A DNA stretch of 64,000 bases from Paracyclopina nana (GCA_019096065.1 JAGUCH010000001.1:14074001-14138000), one strand, 5' to 3'; shown: positions 12,981 through 28,779, counted from the stretch's first letter. A program made the numbers and translations. The notes: generated by a model not told the origin, from the sequence alone.

Positions 12981-15900
12981 TGCGAAAAACTAGGATTCGA
13001 CTTCCTATTACATTGCAAATTACTGGTTTCCTTCTAGTGAAAATGCCTCAAATTTACATTTTGTTTTCGGCTTCATCGCAGATCCGTTTGACATACTCCT
13101 CTAGCTCCATTTTTGAGATATCATAATTTAAGGAAGGTATAACAAAATAAGTTCTGGAGTTTCTGATGACACATATTTTCGTTGCGTATTTCAAAATGAG
13201 TGACACAATTTTCGCTATTAAAGAGAAACTGCATCAAATTTGCATTTTCTAAATGTCATGAAATCATCGCTGAACCATTTGACATTCACAAAAGAATTTG
13301 CTGCAGCTTTGACGCACGGCCTATTATTTTAGAAAGGTTGAAAAATTACCTCGAGTGACCTCGCGGTTTTTTGTGACCTTCCAATCACCACATCCCTTTT
13401 TTGCACAAGATGAAACTGCTGTAAGAAAATACGATGCTCGAAGCTCCAACTGCTGACCTTAGTTCACCTTTGGACATCTAATTACGAGCAAAGTAAGTTT
13501 GCGAAAAAGTTGCCGGAGGGCTTACGTATTGTAGAGAATGACTGGAAATGTCAAGACATTTTGATGATATGATGACTGTACTGACCTCGAGGTTCAAATC
13601 TGACGTCATTGAAGATGTCACGTACTGTTTTTTTGTTTGCTTTGCTAGTTGATTAGGGACTGCACCAGCGAAGTCTTAGCCCCCCACATTTGCTATATGT
13701 GAACAGCTAAAAAATAGAGTCATGTAAAGTTTTCCCTTATCTTAATGGAAGGCTATTTGAAAAATGCATAAAAAATGACACCTTATGTGGCCATTTTGAC
13801 ATTAGGCACTAAAAGCTAGTGCACATTAAGGCAAGATAGGGGAACAGGAATACTTGTTGTTGTTTTCAGAGTGTCAATGATTCGGGCTGAAAAAACTGCC
13901 CTTTTTCTAATGGCTGAACGTGAATAATGATCTACGGCTATTGAAATCAGTACCAGCTCTAATTTGGTGGAAGCTGCCTTGAACTTTTTGATTGAATGGA
14001 TTTTTGGGCTTATAATAGAGCCGAAATCTGGATCAGCTCAAGATGAAATCAAAACAAACTTATCTAGCCAAATACTACATCATGCTGAATTCCATAGGCT
14101 GACAAATGAGCTGTTTTTTACACTCATGGAGCGCCACAATGAAATGGAAGAAGCCATAAAAAATGGGGGTTCAAGATCATTCAAATTAGGGCTTAATTCA
14201 GGGGGCCACTGCATTCTTTGAATTTGCAGCTGCAACCTTGAGCTGGCAAATAGCGCTGCTGCAGAAGCCTATTCAAATTGGCAAGTAAAGCTTCATTTAT
14301 CAACACTCCTTCTGTTGCGCCCATAAAAAGAGTTGACCTTCATGAAGGCAGCGAGAAAGAAGCATCAAAAACTCCTCCAAAAATGAGCTTGAAAATCAAT
14401 CATTTGAATTTGTACATTTCCTGATTTCATAAATCACGCGCACCTCAAACCTGACACCTCCCACAATTTTGAGCTGCCTTGAAGATCATTTTTGATTGAC
14501 ATGGCAACCAAATGATGCTTAAATTAATGATTTGAGCAATGCAATCGAGCAAAGGTGGAGCGAAGCTTTGAAACTCCATCTGGCTTCCTTTTTTCATGAC
14601 ATGCCATGCTAATTTTCGATTTGATGAGGAATTTGCCATGCCATTTTAAACGAGAGTGAAGCGGCACTTTCACTTTTGTTATTTGCAAAAACAACATTTA
14701 CGGGTCGAAATTGACCTAAAAGTCAATCAATCATGTGTCTTCATCACTTTTCCTGTTCCTGTCATTCACACATTGTTAGCAACAAAATATTTGTGAAAAA
14801 AATCCCACGCTTCATCAACAAAGAGCCATTTTTTTGCCAAGAAAAAGAAGAATGTCTTTTGAAATGTCCGATTCTTTTGCAAAATAAGTCTTTATTTGTG
14901 TGCCCTAAAAATGCAAGGATAGGAATTCACGATGTGAAAATTGCGTCCAATTTGCAAATTGGCAGGCATTCCCCACTTTTTTTTTGACAGGATACACTTC
15001 GGTAGATGAACAGCGCATTTTTGGGCTATGGACCTTGACACCTTGAAATTTCCTCAATGACTGTCACGTCTTTACCGTTTGTCTCTCATGTCAATCTCAT
15101 ATAGCACTGAGAGGATGAAATCCCCGTCGTCAGTTTGACATGAAAAAGAAAATTCCCAGCTGGAAAATCAACAAATAGTTGACTTTCAAAACATAAACAA
15201 ACAGCTGCCTTTTTTCATACTATAGACCTAGCTGCTGATGCATTATTATCATCCACACAAAAAGTATACAAGAATAGCGATAGGACATCTTGCGTAAAAT
15301 CTAATGCATCTGGGATAAGAGATGAGTGGCAATTTATTAAAAATGCAAGAACTTCCTCTTGCATGTGAACTGAAGACGAAGAAATATGATAATACCTGAC
15401 CTGACCTTGAGCAGTGTGTGCGGTCATCATAACCATGTGAAGCTGTCCACATTTAAAAAGTACATTTTTACTACAGTGATAGAGTACTCTGCCTACTTTT
15501 TATTGACCCTCAGGTCAATGTCTCAGGCATGCCAATTCCTCAGGCATGAAATTAATCCTTGATTATGCTCAATGCCAGAAAAATTGCTGTGAAGCTAATT
15601 ACTCATCATCATTATATCATCATCATAATGTAATTAGGAGGTCTTGATCATCACGAGATCAGGGCCACCGTTTTCTTTTGAGCCTGCTACTCAAAATACA
15701 CTCACAAAGTAGACGTCCAAAGTCTCATGCATTTCGGATTTGTCTGGCAACACTTTTTACTTATTGCGTTAGCCAACAAGAGAACAAGTCATCTGTTGGC
15801 ATCTTTTTCCCTATAATGTCCCGTTGATTAGAAGCTTCGCTACAAATCATAAGGTCGGCTACGCTCGTTGGTGGTTTGAAATGGGGTTCTCAAGGTCAAT

Positions 15901-18900
15901 TTGCCGTGAGCACGTCCAAAAGAAACTGACGACAAGTCGAGACCTGTCCACGAAGGTCAAATGTGGCTGCTACCTTTAATAAGCAAATATTAGCTCGAGG
16001 CGCGCGCTCAATATAGAATATAGGCGGCTTGCTAACGAAGCGTCAGCAGTAATACCATTGTTTCCCTTCTTTATGGAGGGAAATCCTCGAGAGCTTTGGG
16101 AGAAATTCAGTTCAACTCACGACTTCCTGATTACATTGAATACCTAGAGAAATTTCGGAAACCAGATATGGGTTTAAGGGTTGTTAGCAAGAAAATCGTG
16201 GATCTTCTCTCTCGCCCCAAAGCTTCATTTTACGAGTAGATGAACCTGGCCCTAAACCAGCCTCAAAGTGTGTGCCACAAAGGAAATATATCATGTGTTT
16301 TAAGGCTTCACAGAAGGAATATGATGACTCATGCTGCTTTATGGGTAGCTTTTTTAGGACATGGCACTGGTAGTAAAAATGATAGTAACTGTTTCTCTCG
16401 ACTGCAAGAGCGCGAGGGTGGTAAAAGAAATTGCTCTGTAAAAGCTGCTTCCTCAATTTGCCAAAAAACAAATTAAACAATTAGCTCAGCTAATTTAAGT
16501 TCATTGCAAATGCTGTGGCTCGGAAAATTACGATTGCTTCTAAATGCTCATTTTATTTTCCTAGCATAATTTGGAAAATTAGTAGACTCGCATGAAAAGT
16601 TGTTGGCACATTCATGATTTTTGCATCAACGTTTCAGCTAATTGCTCAACTGACAAAGCTACTGAACTAATTAAAGTAAAGGAGACCCCCCTTGAAGGCT
16701 TAAAGATGCTTTCTGAGTCATCATAATTTAGGTCAATTATGGTCGGTATTACGACCTGAAATCCCCGCGCGTAAAGTGGCTAAAAGCATGGAAATGGTTC
16801 AAAATAACACCCACTTTTACCGCTTAAAATTGCATTAGTCAAACGCTTAGAGGAGGAGAGAACTAACAAAAAATTGCGACACTTTTGCGGGTAAAATAGG
16901 TGAACATCTTTAAAACGGTTTCATGCCAGCAGAAGAAAAACATCGTGAGCCTCACATTTACCCGAAAAAAAACAAGGCAAGGTACTGTTAACGTACAGCA
17001 AAAACACAGGGGGCGGATTATTCGCCAATGTTGAAATTGGGTATACCTATACGGTATCATCTTTCGAAACACTTTACTGCCAAAAGGGTGGATTTTGGCG
17101 TGTGAACTCCACCCTTATACGCTTTTAAAAACAATTAGGTATCTTTTTCCATCCTCCTTAGAAAAAGAGCGCCACGGTTGTAAAATACAGCAAGAAAAGC
17201 TTGCAAAAAGAGCTCAAAATCACTTAGTTATGCACAGTGGGAAATCTCCGGGCAAAAATACTTTTCCTCACAAAAAGTACAGTCATTGGAACCAAATCAG
17301 CATTTGGGTGATTAAAAAAATCTCTCGTCCTGAATCTTGAGATTTTACTCCAAGCATCTTATCAAGTTTATGAATCTATGGAGAAAAGGCCATAAAGCTG
17401 GGCGCGGTGTGGCCCTGGTTTATTCCCACTGTGCCTGATGAGCAAGCGTTTTCCTACTTTACTCCGTTGAAGAAAGTTTAACAGATCTTCAATTGGTTTT
17501 TACCGGATATCCGCCACAATGCGCCGCGATTAAAAAGGTTAATTGGAAATCGAAAAAAAGGGATTTTGACTGCGTTGCCTTAAGGTGCATAAAACATATG
17601 CATACTGGGCCAAAAAAGTTGATGGAAATGAAATGGCATTGAACTCTGCTGCTTTTGATCAAAAAGTGCCCGTTTCTTCCAGAGTGGAAAGGAATCTATT
17701 CAATTTGCTCACGATCTATGAGGATAGATCATTTCCCCATATCCTCTCAAAGATGCAAAGCCCTGATCACCCATCCTTACCAATGTAAGCTATTTTCTCC
17801 CCGAGGGATGCATTATTTTGGGTCGTGCCATTTTCTAATAGGTGAGCAGAGCTATGAGAAGATGGCCGCCAATAAATAACAACCTCATCTGGAGAAATTC
17901 ATGTCCCATCACAAATTGAACGACAAGGCAAAAGTCATGATTCATGACCATTACTACGATTCTTGGGAGGCAGGCGCGAATGCACGCCCCACATTATTGA
18001 CATGATAATTAGCGAAATGCTAAATGATGACCGCTCGGTTTCACATTTGGTTTGGTTTGGAGGGGATTTCACTTTCTTCAGGTGTGCCCATCTCATCGTG
18101 AAGAGTTGCGAGATATACGAAGATATGCTACAGGTGAAAGTATCGAATTCTTGAGTAGGATGATGACATGTCAATTTTGCCAGGGAAAAAACTCCGGCAA
18201 AATTGAGCTGTACCATGGCTAAAACGCACAATACTGAAATGAGCCATGGAGAATAAGAGTGGACTTTTCATTTAGATGCTGTGAATTAAACCTTGGCCTT
18301 GACTTGCGTCGTTCTATGAAATGGGAGAATGCATCGCTCACGACAGGTTATAAATAGCTTGGCATGCAAATCAGACCGGCAACAAACCCTTCTTCTTTTA
18401 CTTTTCCGGTCTGTGCTGACTCATTCCCGATCAAAATGAACATCCCAATATTTTCCCAGTTTTTTGGGCGAAAGTTTTGCTTGCCTCGAGTTAATTTCCT
18501 CCCGTTGTGTATGCATGCTCTCGTCATCGTCAGTGATGCTTTTTTTGCTCATTCCACTCTTGAACTTTCAGCTGTAATTAAGGCAATTATTTCAGCATCT
18601 CCTTTTTACAGTCTTAGCACAGTTATAAAATATTTTTGGCTGACAAAACTAACATGGTGGCAGAAGAAAGTTGACATGTTCGAAAAAAGATATTAACACC
18701 TGTTGGCTTATTTGCGGAGCTTTTTCTCCTCAAAGGTGCATTTTTCCGCAGTGTATAAGCTACTCTCTTTCGGCTTGATGGAAGCTCATTTCCTTACAGG
18801 CCACCACAAACTGACTAATATGCAGCCTCGTTGATGAGAAGGTAAAACTACCGCCACAAGTTAACTCATTTTGAACTGTTAGATTTTGCTGAAGGTGACA

Positions 18901-21900
18901 TGACATCCCTCCTTTTGAGCTCCTTTGATCATGAGATTTAAATTGACACCTGCTTCTTTCAAGTTTTCCTTTACACACCAAAAAGTCGACTTTTTCACAG
19001 CCCATTTGATGATGCATCAAGATGGGTCACTCAACTGTGTGAAATGTCCATTTCACCTTGTTTTTCCCCAAAGCTGCCAAATGAAATCGTCACCTTATCA
19101 CACAGTAGATAGGCTCATGATGTTTTTCACTTGTAAAAGTGAAAATGGCCATAAAATGAGCTGCAGTGAATTCATGCTCAGCTTAATTTCCCATTGTATA
19201 AAAGTGCCTTCAATTCATTGGCTTTGGAGATAGAAAAAATGCCAAAAATTGCGGGGCTCTCATGAAGAAGTCACACAAATTCCTCCGCCCCCGTCGATTT
19301 TCTAATTCACCTTGAACATTTTGGGCTTTATCATGATGGGTTTCTGCGTGTAATATTCGAGTGGGGCTTTGTGGATTGGAATCCGAGCGAAGCGTAGCTA
19401 TAGCGAAGCCGAAGCTAACCTCTGAGCTTGAACTGAATAAAATCAATGCCAATAGACTTCTAGTTGAGCATAGATTGCTGATTAATTCAAGAACTGCTTG
19501 GCTTCCAATTCAGGGTCATAAAAAGCCCAAGATGAATCATGTGTTTTAATTATCGCGGATGAGTGATAAAGCGTAACGACGAGCTGGAGGCTTTTGAAAT
19601 TGGACCATTTTGAATAATGAGCAGATTCCCCGCAGCCCTTGAGGGATTTTGCGAAATTGGTCAAAGCTGAGGGGCGGCCATATTGAATATTTCCTGCCTA
19701 ATCTGTCATGAGCTTTGGAGGCCAGCGATTGTTTTCACTTTAGGTGAAAATTAGGAATTTCTCAAAGTGGTTTACCTCAATATTAGGCATTTTTGACCTT
19801 TGGCAGCGAGCTGTTCTGGATATGTGCTGCAGATGCAGTGCGCAGCAGAAACTTGGCTGCAACTTTTTCTTGGCCTCCTCGGACACTTGAATGTTCCGAG
19901 AATTGACATGTATATTGTGTGCTGTGTGGAAACAAAGCCTGAAATTAGGCATTTTTCCTGGCTACCCAGAAAGGTGCAATTTCAAAGAAGCCCTGGTCAG
20001 AAATTGGGGGCCATGCCCTTCTTTTTTCTGGTGCTGCGGCTCCACTTTGTTGCATCTCGGTTTTTGATTGCTTATCAGACATGCACTGACTTCGATATAT
20101 TTTGCAGTTCATTAACTGGTGCACTTCTTCTTGATGTATATATGAAACAGTATGTGAAGAAGTGATAAAAAAGCAGCCCTTCCAGTGCCTCAAAAAATCA
20201 ATTAATTTGAAGCTCGTTATTAGCCAACAGGCGACTTTTCACAATTCAGGTTTGGTCAAACTAATTAGCAAACTGAATGAATATGCCACGTGTGTATTTG
20301 GCGCAGCTTTGTTGTGAGCACCTAATCTGAAGAACAATTGGGGAAAATTGAGGCATCCTTTTTGGGTTAACGCAATAAAACTAAAGTGCTACCAGATTTG
20401 AGTTGTAATGTGGTGCACAGGCTCCCAGACCTACTTGAAAACAGCTCATTAGAAGTCAGATCATTTTCCAGATAAGGAAAAGTGCATATAAGACATTATT
20501 TCTTGGTATTTGGTGTATCATGCAAAAGCATCTTTTAAAAAATAATGCCATCATCTGGAATATTCAAGAGTAAATTAACTTGTATGAAGCCTTGGGAGCA
20601 TAAGGAAAATCCTGATGTAAATGATGGCATTTCCAAGTCGTGACCAAGATTAGTGTCCGGAGTGTTGTAATTGCACTTCACCTTTAACCATGAATTTTTT
20701 GGGCCCCTGAAGTCTCAGCATTCCTCTGGAGCATTTAATTTTTTTGTTTTTGGCAATGATCTAAACTTGGCATACAATGGAGGCAATGAAAAACGACACT
20801 TAATTTCACAATAGGACTGTGCCATTTTAGATTGGGCCCTTTAAGACACCCCACCTTGGTTTAGCTTAGCCCCCACCTGTGAAGTGTCCAGCTTAAAGTC
20901 GTTCATTAACTCGTCATGTTTTGCTAAATTCCTCATTTTTTGCACCCCTGGAGCAATTTCTTACCCTTGGGCCGAAAAGCCTTACTTTCCACTTCTCGAT
21001 TTTTAAATGCCCACTTGAAATATGCTGAAAATCCGGTATTTTGGTTGGCGCGGGAAAATTCAAATTTGACAACAATTAAAAAGGTTTTCCATTGTAATGT
21101 CTTCTTACCCTTCAAGCTCTTTTGTTTCCCCTCTAATGATGATCGGCTCTATTCAAAGGGAATGCGGAATAGATAAATGATGACCTCAAGGCCCTTCTCT
21201 GCCAAATACACTACTATAATAGTACTGCAATTTAACTTGAATCCCAGATGATGTCAAAGGGTGTGGTGCGACGTTTGCTTAACTTGTCAATCACCATTGG
21301 CATAATGATGACAATTTCAGGCAGGCTTTTACCGATTTTCACATTCTTTTCCCATGAAAGAGAAGCATAGTGATTGTTGTTTTCTTTCAGCTTACAAGGT
21401 TGATGTCAGCTGACGCACGCCGCGCCCGTACGTGACAATCCCACTGCACTGACAACAGCTCAGTGCTTGTCTGGTTTAAGAGGTTTTTGCTTTACTTTTT
21501 GCAGAATTATTAGCGAACGAGCTGGCAAAAGTAATTACAACAACTTGCATGTAGACGCCATAATAATTCTCTAAACGTGTTTTCGCTACTGAAAAAGTAA
21601 TTATCCAGGATACAAAAAATTGAGAAAAGAAACATTCATGGGAGGAAGTGTATTGATTGTTTTGCAAAAGGAGTTGTGGCTCAGGGCAAAGATCAACGTG
21701 TCATTTAATGACATACATTTGAAGAACGTATTTGCTTAATTATGGAGGCATGTCCTCTTTTTCCTATGCGGAAATGTCTTTTTGTCGAGATAAATTAGGG
21801 GAAACCTGCGAGTTTCCTTTGAGTTTTCTCGGCTCCTTTTGGGGCTTTTTGCACGCCATTATCATTGTGATTATTTACCCTTATTATGCATGCATGGAAG

Positions 21901-22577
21901 GTACATCCATTTTCTCTTTGCCCGCAGTGCCAGTCAGCTTTTGACATGGGCAGCACACTGAGATAGCACGCATTAAAAAAGTGTGAAACATATTTGACTG
22001 ATTTTTGAGGAAGAAACGTTATTACATATTGGTGAAACCAAAAGAAGATAATCCGTTGTTACAATTTTGCACTCTGTGATTTTTTGCAGTTCTTCCTGAT
22101 TTTTCTCACACCCTAATAATTTTCGGCTGGAAAATGTCTTCATTTTCTGGGCTGAAAATTACAGCTACTTATTTTAGACTTTTGCAACATTCATTGGCGC
22201 CAGTTGAGCTTACTCACTACTCCACCTAAGTTTTAGCATAAGGTTTAAAAAAAAAGCTTCTTGGGTGGTGCTATATTGTTGTCCATTGTTTCACTCATCC
22301 CACCCCTAAACAAAAAGTTTGCAAAGCAAACATAAGTGCTCTGAGAATCATTTGAAAAATGGGTTTTAAAACCACTGCGATCTTCATCATCATCATTATT
22401 ATTTAGATGTGACCTTTGATCAATGGTGAAATCAAGATTGCCACCACTTTTCTCGCTAAATCTCCACCCCTAAGCTTTGATCTGATTAGAAAATAATTGC
22501 ACTTTTACAAGATGTGGCTTAGCAGCATAGAAAATCACCCTTGAACTGTGCTTTTGAGCTTTCAGAATATAGGCTAA

Positions 22578-22722
22578 GGCTCATTATCTTCCGCGTCTTT
22601 GATCGTAGCATGGCTGCGGTTGTTATCGGTTCTTATTTACTGACGAGGTTGCGATGTCAGTAAATAAGAAGCGATAACAACCGTAACCAAGTCACGATCA
22701 AAGACGCGGAAGATAATGAGCC
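22578..22722. mobile_element. 145-bp near-perfect palindromic MITE, copy 1
   Basis: The whole element folds on itself. Its ends are GGCTCATTATC and GATAATGAGCC, and only a short centre (around GAGGTTGCGAT) is unpaired. It is flanked by the 3-bp direct repeat TAA (22575-22577 and 22723-22725). A second copy of equal length at 37540-37684 has the centre in the opposite orientation. There is no coding capacity, so it must depend on a transposase elsewhere; the 3-bp duplication resembles PIF/Harbinger but does not prove it. Confidence 0.85.
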
Positions 22723-25700
22723 TAAGTTTTGCTATCAATGATTTTTGAGAGGGATTTATCATCAAGGATAAATTCCTGAACCACTCTGGTGGTGATCAAC
22801 ATAAAAGTCCAATTACAACTCTGTCATATTGCCAAGATGGATCTTGTCATGCACAATACCTATCAGCTCAAGAAATCTGATTGCAGGGCACTCTGGGCAA
22901 AAAAGGGCAAAAAGGCTCCAGGGGCACAAAAACCCACTTTGGGTGAAACTACAATGCATTGAAATCAGCAATGTATTTTCACGCTAGCAAATTCCTTTCT
23001 ATGCGTTGTCTAGTTTAAGCTGTATAGTCAGCTGACGTTGGTGCATGCTTGGCTGTTTTTATGAAAGGCGTGTTGGGCTTTGGCCGACGCGCTTGCAGCT
23101 GTAGATATATAGCTCATTATTTGATTTTCAAGCTATTTTGGTTTGGTGATGACTTTTGATCCATTATGGCAAGCTTCAATGTCAATGGTATGGTAGAATC
23201 TTTTGGCAGTTCAACCAAGTTGATGAACATTTATCCAGTTCAAGACGGCATAATAAAAGTGGCGCCAAGGATGCCTTTCAGCAATTTTTATGGCCGTTTT
23301 TTCACGCAGTGCCACCACTGAGATAATAAATCATAATTCATGGTCAGAACTTTTCCATTTTGGGCAGCTGCATTGTTTTTTTGGTTACATCAATCAGAAA
23401 TCATGGCACATTTGGGCATACGCGCACAAAAACTTGAATTTTGCCTAATGCAAAAGATGCTGTACATACATGCCTCAATAAATGCAGTTTTCAAGGCGAT
23501 TGCCAATTTCCTCAGATCCGTTACCATCTTCATATACGCGGATTTCCAGATGGAAAAAGAATCATCATCTTGCCATTGCCAATGCACTGTGGGAAAATGC
23601 GATGAAAACACGCACTTCAGCCGTGCTTCCAGGCCACATTTGTCTCTGCGTGAAGCATGGGCAGGAAAATTCCAAAGTGGCTTATGACAAAATGCTATCC
23701 TTCCTTCCTCCATTTAAAGCCTCTTGAAATTGCTTCGGAAGGAGAATCTTGATCATCATCATCACCCTTATTGGCACTAGATAGTTGCAAAATCATCCAA
23801 TGCTGCAAAAAGTTGACATCTTGCTAACAACCAGATAAAATCTGAGCTGTTATGCACAAAAGCCCTGGAAGATTCTTCTAGTTAGAAGAAGCTTTAAAAA
23901 ACATTGTGCTTGGTTAATCCAATTCAGGACTTAGCATCTACTTAGCTTTGATAATATGATGATTGGAGCACAGTCTGAATTTCATATTGAGGAAGCATTT
24001 TTGGTGGGAATGAACTCCTCCAGTGTCATCGCATGAATCAGCAATGTACATGTCATTTCCTACTCATATATGTATTCCTGACTGCAGCCAACCATTGGGT
24101 TCCAGGGAAGAGGGTTTTCTTGTTTAAAGCTTCCTCTCTCCTATAATTGCAAAGGTATTTTTGCCAATCACCTTTTCCACTCACGGGTGCTATAGGGCAG
24201 TGGGTAGTTTAAGCAAAGCAACATTAGCTGTGAAAATGTTGCAGAAGTTCAAAAGTTATGGGAACGCACCAGGACACAATTTTCTTTTGAAATTGATGCG
24301 GTTTTGGACCAACTGCCAATTAAAAGGTTTTGACGAATTTCTCTCATTATTTGAGATAAACCATATGTCTTGCTTCAATGATGAGACAACAACACTTACG
24401 CTGAGCAAGTGGGAAAACTGCTGTGAATGTGAGAAAAAAGCATCTAGAAATTAGTGAAGCAGAATTTCCTCAAGTTAATAAAAATCATAAATCAATTGTG
24501 GCCATTTAGGAAATCGTATAGCCACCTAGTCATTAATAAAAATTGCTATCCGAGTCTTCTCTCACATTTTTACCGAATTAATCTTTTCCTTTGGTTGTTC
24601 CACTTTTTTGGAAATTGGTTCAGTTTTCAAACATTTTCCGCTAATTTAGGAAAGAATTCCGCGAAAACACTCCATGGGAACTTTGTGGTTGCACATGTTC
24701 TCCCAAAAAAAGAAGGTTTTTGTTACCACCATTAATCAAAGAGTCACACACACACAAAACAACAGCAACAAAGACTTCATTGAAATACAATTTCAGCATG
24801 TTTCGTGCGATTTCTTGGCTAAGCCTAATTTTAGTCTGGTAGCACTTTTAATTAGAACACGTTAGCGCAAAAAGGAACACTTTGAATTACCTCATTATAT
24901 TTAGAGTTAGCAATACTTTGCTACACTTTTCTCCTTGAAAGTTAGAACGACTCGAAATCAAGGAAATTGAGAGCTCCTCAGCTGCTCTAATTTTCTGGCC
25001 TTGTACGGATTTATTAGCTTTATGATCACAATAAAGTATCAAACTACTTTTCCTAATGACTCCAATGGCAATGTGAGAATCTGCCATGAAGTAATTTGTT
25101 GTTGTATTTTTGTATGAAGGAGCTTATTGTATACCAAGCGCAACTTTGCGTCTTTATAAATAGAGAATGATGATTCATCTCATGTAGAATGTCAAGCAAA
25201 AATAAAAGCAGGTGTGTGCAAGCAACTAAATTATGATAATGAGCATCTATTGATCCTCATAAAGAAAAGAGAGTAAATTAACCTTCAAAAATTCACAAAG
25301 GAACCAATTTGCTCGAAAAAATCACTTTTCAGCCAAACAAATGTGTGGATTTTTTTAGATTTTTTGAGGATGATCAAAACATCTGATTGCACTCAGATTT
25401 TTTTCCTCCTTTCATTCTCACTGTGTGATACTTTGCTGTCTTTGAACGGCAAATAATAAAGGCAACAATGGATGCCATCAAGGTTTCAGATAAAAAGAAT
25501 TTTGACAAAAGAGGCCTTTAGCAGATCTTCTCAGGGCGGCTTGATTACGATTGAGTATGACCATGGTATTTATAGCAAAATCGAATCGTTGTGCTTGTTT
25601 TGTCCAAATACAGAATGAGTCATTCCCAATCAAGATCGAGGTTTGACAGCCCATAATCCAAGAATATTTGGCCTAGGGGCACTTTTTCATCTTGTGGGCT

Positions 25701-28321
25701 AACCAATAAATGGCAATGTTGACAACAGGTTGCACCTGTTCATCTATTTCTTTTTTTCTGCGTCATTACCCAATGACTTGGGTGTATTCGTGCAGTATTT
25801 TGATGCTGCTATTCATGATTAAAAGAGGGAAGTGCAAAGCTCATGTACAACTAAAATGGATTCAATTTTATTCCGCAATTATCATTTGAAGCTTAATTTC
25901 GAGGAAGTTGGGCTTTGGGGATGGCATCAATTTTGAGCTCCATTTGTTTATTTCCTATTATCTTTTATTAGCAGTACACGAGCCTTGTGATAGTATTCCG
26001 ATTTGGGCAGTGTTGCAATAATCGAATTTTATTTAAAACATCTGCTGCTTCTTTCTGCGACTTTTTTCATCATTTGGGCTCAACTTCATTTTGCTAAGGT
26101 AGTAAATGTGGGGGTTTGAGCCAACACCCACGCGTTTTGCTTTAAGTGTTGCCTTTAACCTTGGCCTGGAACCAACAAAGAGATTTGAGAAGATGAACAA
26201 CATGCCAGCTGTACTTGAAAGAATCACAACTAATATGGCTGATTTCCCTGATCACCATCCACCGCATTCCTCGTTGAGCAAAATGCAGGTCAAGTTTTGG
26301 TTTTGGGGGAGAACTTGATGCCCTTGAACAGCAATGGATGATTGAAAATTGCCATCCGTCTACAGCACATAGTACTCTGTGATCTTAAGCCATTTGTTCT
26401 TATGGAGAATGAATTTTGAATTATGGCTAAATGACCTCAAGCGTTGAAACAATTTTCACGCTCTTTTTATGGGCCCATCACGCTATATAATAATAATATA
26501 CTAATCATTATGTGGTAGCTTAATAATCAGCTATGGCTCCACTTTTTGACTAGACTCGCCATAAATCTTGGCTGGGGTTGAGTCAAGCCAGAATCGAGCA
26601 CGATTTTCCGTATTTATTTAGTTGACCTTGAGCAGCAGCATCGCGTATATTATTGGGCTCGGGATTTGCCCTTCAGTGACTTCTTTCTATCTCTTTTGGG
26701 TAGCGCGCGTTCATTCCTGTTTTCTTGGCCAATTCAAGGTTGCTTCCCGAAGCTGCTACGCGACCGTTTTTGTTCTTCTATGCTATCAATGCTTTTTGCC
26801 CAACTTTCAAATGTGTGATGAGGCAGACTGGAATTAGGATCGACGCATCTACAGTCATTTATCATAAGATTCCTGATTAAAATTAACGAGAGCGTTTGTG
26901 GAGCAAAGACAAATGATTGCCAATTTATCCTAGGCTTCAAAAATGAATGTTACTTTCAAAACAGTCGATTTTATTCAGTCGGCCCTCAGGTCAGCGGGAA
27001 TTGTGGCAAAAAAAGATGGGTTAATGCCACGTTTCAAACTAATGTTTAGCAGTAATAAAAACAAATGCGCAAAAAAACGCGTATCACTTTCTCCTTGGGT
27101 ATCAGGTAGTTTGCTAACACACCAACATGTATGGTAAAGGCTTGTCAGCCTATGCTAAAATGGCCGTGGGTACAAGTTGGGTGATCCCCTCTGACAGTGA
27201 TCAGTTTTTCCAGTGCAAGTGTTAAAGTGACCATGTCCCTTCGCCCAGATCATTTTTGTATGCAAAAAAGGAGAGAAACATTCCTTTTCAATCTGACATG
27301 GACCTGAGGCAGTTCGAAGAAATCAGCCAACCCAACCACATCTAAACTGAAACTGACTCAGCTGCCCTTGAACAGTGTAAGCAATTTTGTTGACTTTTAC
27401 TCGTGAAATGTTTGGACAAGAAATTAACGCTTCATATGCGTATTTGCTGCTATCTACTTTTGTCGAAATATGATTTTAACAGCTGTGGAAGTACAGCGAG
27501 GTGTAAAAATAATAAATTGGATTTTCTTTAACAAAGGTATGCATGTGGCATATTCTATGCCAAGTTTTATGGCCTGAAATCAAACTGTTTTCAAAATGAA
27601 ACTCTAGGAATGAAGTGAATCTATTAAACATGTTTATGTTTGCAATAAAAAAAGGTTTTTTCCGGACCTTTTAAAGCTCAACCTTTGCATTTAAGGTCGC
27701 ATGCTTTTATTTGATCTGTAAATACTTGCCATGAAAAATGACCTTTGCAACATTTCTGCATGGTAATGGAGCGCAAATCCTTTTTGCCTAATTCATTAAG
27801 GCTACTATGCAAAGAACCCCCATTAAAATTCCTGTTTTCAATAAACACTCAATATACCACTAAAGAGCAACAAATGCATTTCCATGTAGTCTAACTGAAT
27901 CCCATTAGCGGGCTTTCAAAGCAAGCCATCAAAATCAAAACTTTTGAAATGAGGAATTGAAAATGCACGTACGTTAATTGTAGCAAGACAGGAAATGACA
28001 ACACCAAAACTTGACATTTACAGACACTTCATACATGAATTTCGTGCTAAATAGTTTCTTGACAAGTTGCAATTAAACGTCTACGGAATTCTGTCATCCG
28101 GCATTTTGCTGCCCTACTTTGTTTTGGGCCCATATTATTGAAAACAGGAATTGAAACTTGGCTGCTCAGCATGTTTTTTACGAATTAGGTTAACAGGATT
28201 TTACTACTCAGCTATGCAGAAAAATATTGCTTGTTAACTATACTCTCATTTGCAGACAACGAAGAATCAAAATATTACACAATTTGGTAGAGCCAGCTTA
28301 CTGACTAGCCAAAGGAATTAA

Positions 28322-28729
28322 TGTCCTGTTCATGTACGCCCCAAACTCCTTAGGAAAAGGCATGAAAAACACCTCAAGGAAAGGAGAAAAATTGTCTTAT
28401 GACAAGCGCCAGCTGCCACTAGAAAAATCAGATCGACTTTAAGCCAACTTGAAAGTAAACAAATCTAATTTTGGCTTCTAAGTACTCTACATTTTAATCA
28501 TTTTGAGCAAAATCAGAAGTAAAATTTGATCTTTTATCGAAGGAGATTATTGAAAGTTATTTTGTTTTGAAATATGCTGAAAACCATGCGACAAAATAGC
28601 AAAAATTGCCATGAAAAACGCCGCTCGGCCCCAAGCTGAACTCGTGGAGTGGCAGTCAGCAGCAGATTCACTTTTCCTTATGACAATTTTTTCCATACCT
28701 TAAGGCATTCTTAATACATGAACAGGGCA
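28322..28729 (+). mobile_element. PIF/Harbinger-like MITE, family C copy 1
   Basis: 408 bp, with ends TGTCCTGTTCATGTA and TACATGAACAGGGCA in inverted orientation and a 3-bp TAA target duplication (28319-28321 and 28730-28732). The TWA target site is the hallmark of PIF/Harbinger. A second copy in the same orientation lies at 51179-51571. It is noncoding. Confidence 0.85.
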
Positions 28730-28779
28730 TAAGGCCATAAAGTAAGAGAATGTAATCTTTGTCGCTGAAGTTGCTCCCT

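Noticed and set aside
13585..13620. GGTTCAAATCT, similar to a tRNA B box
   Set aside because: There is no matching A box, acceptor stem or cloverleaf around it.
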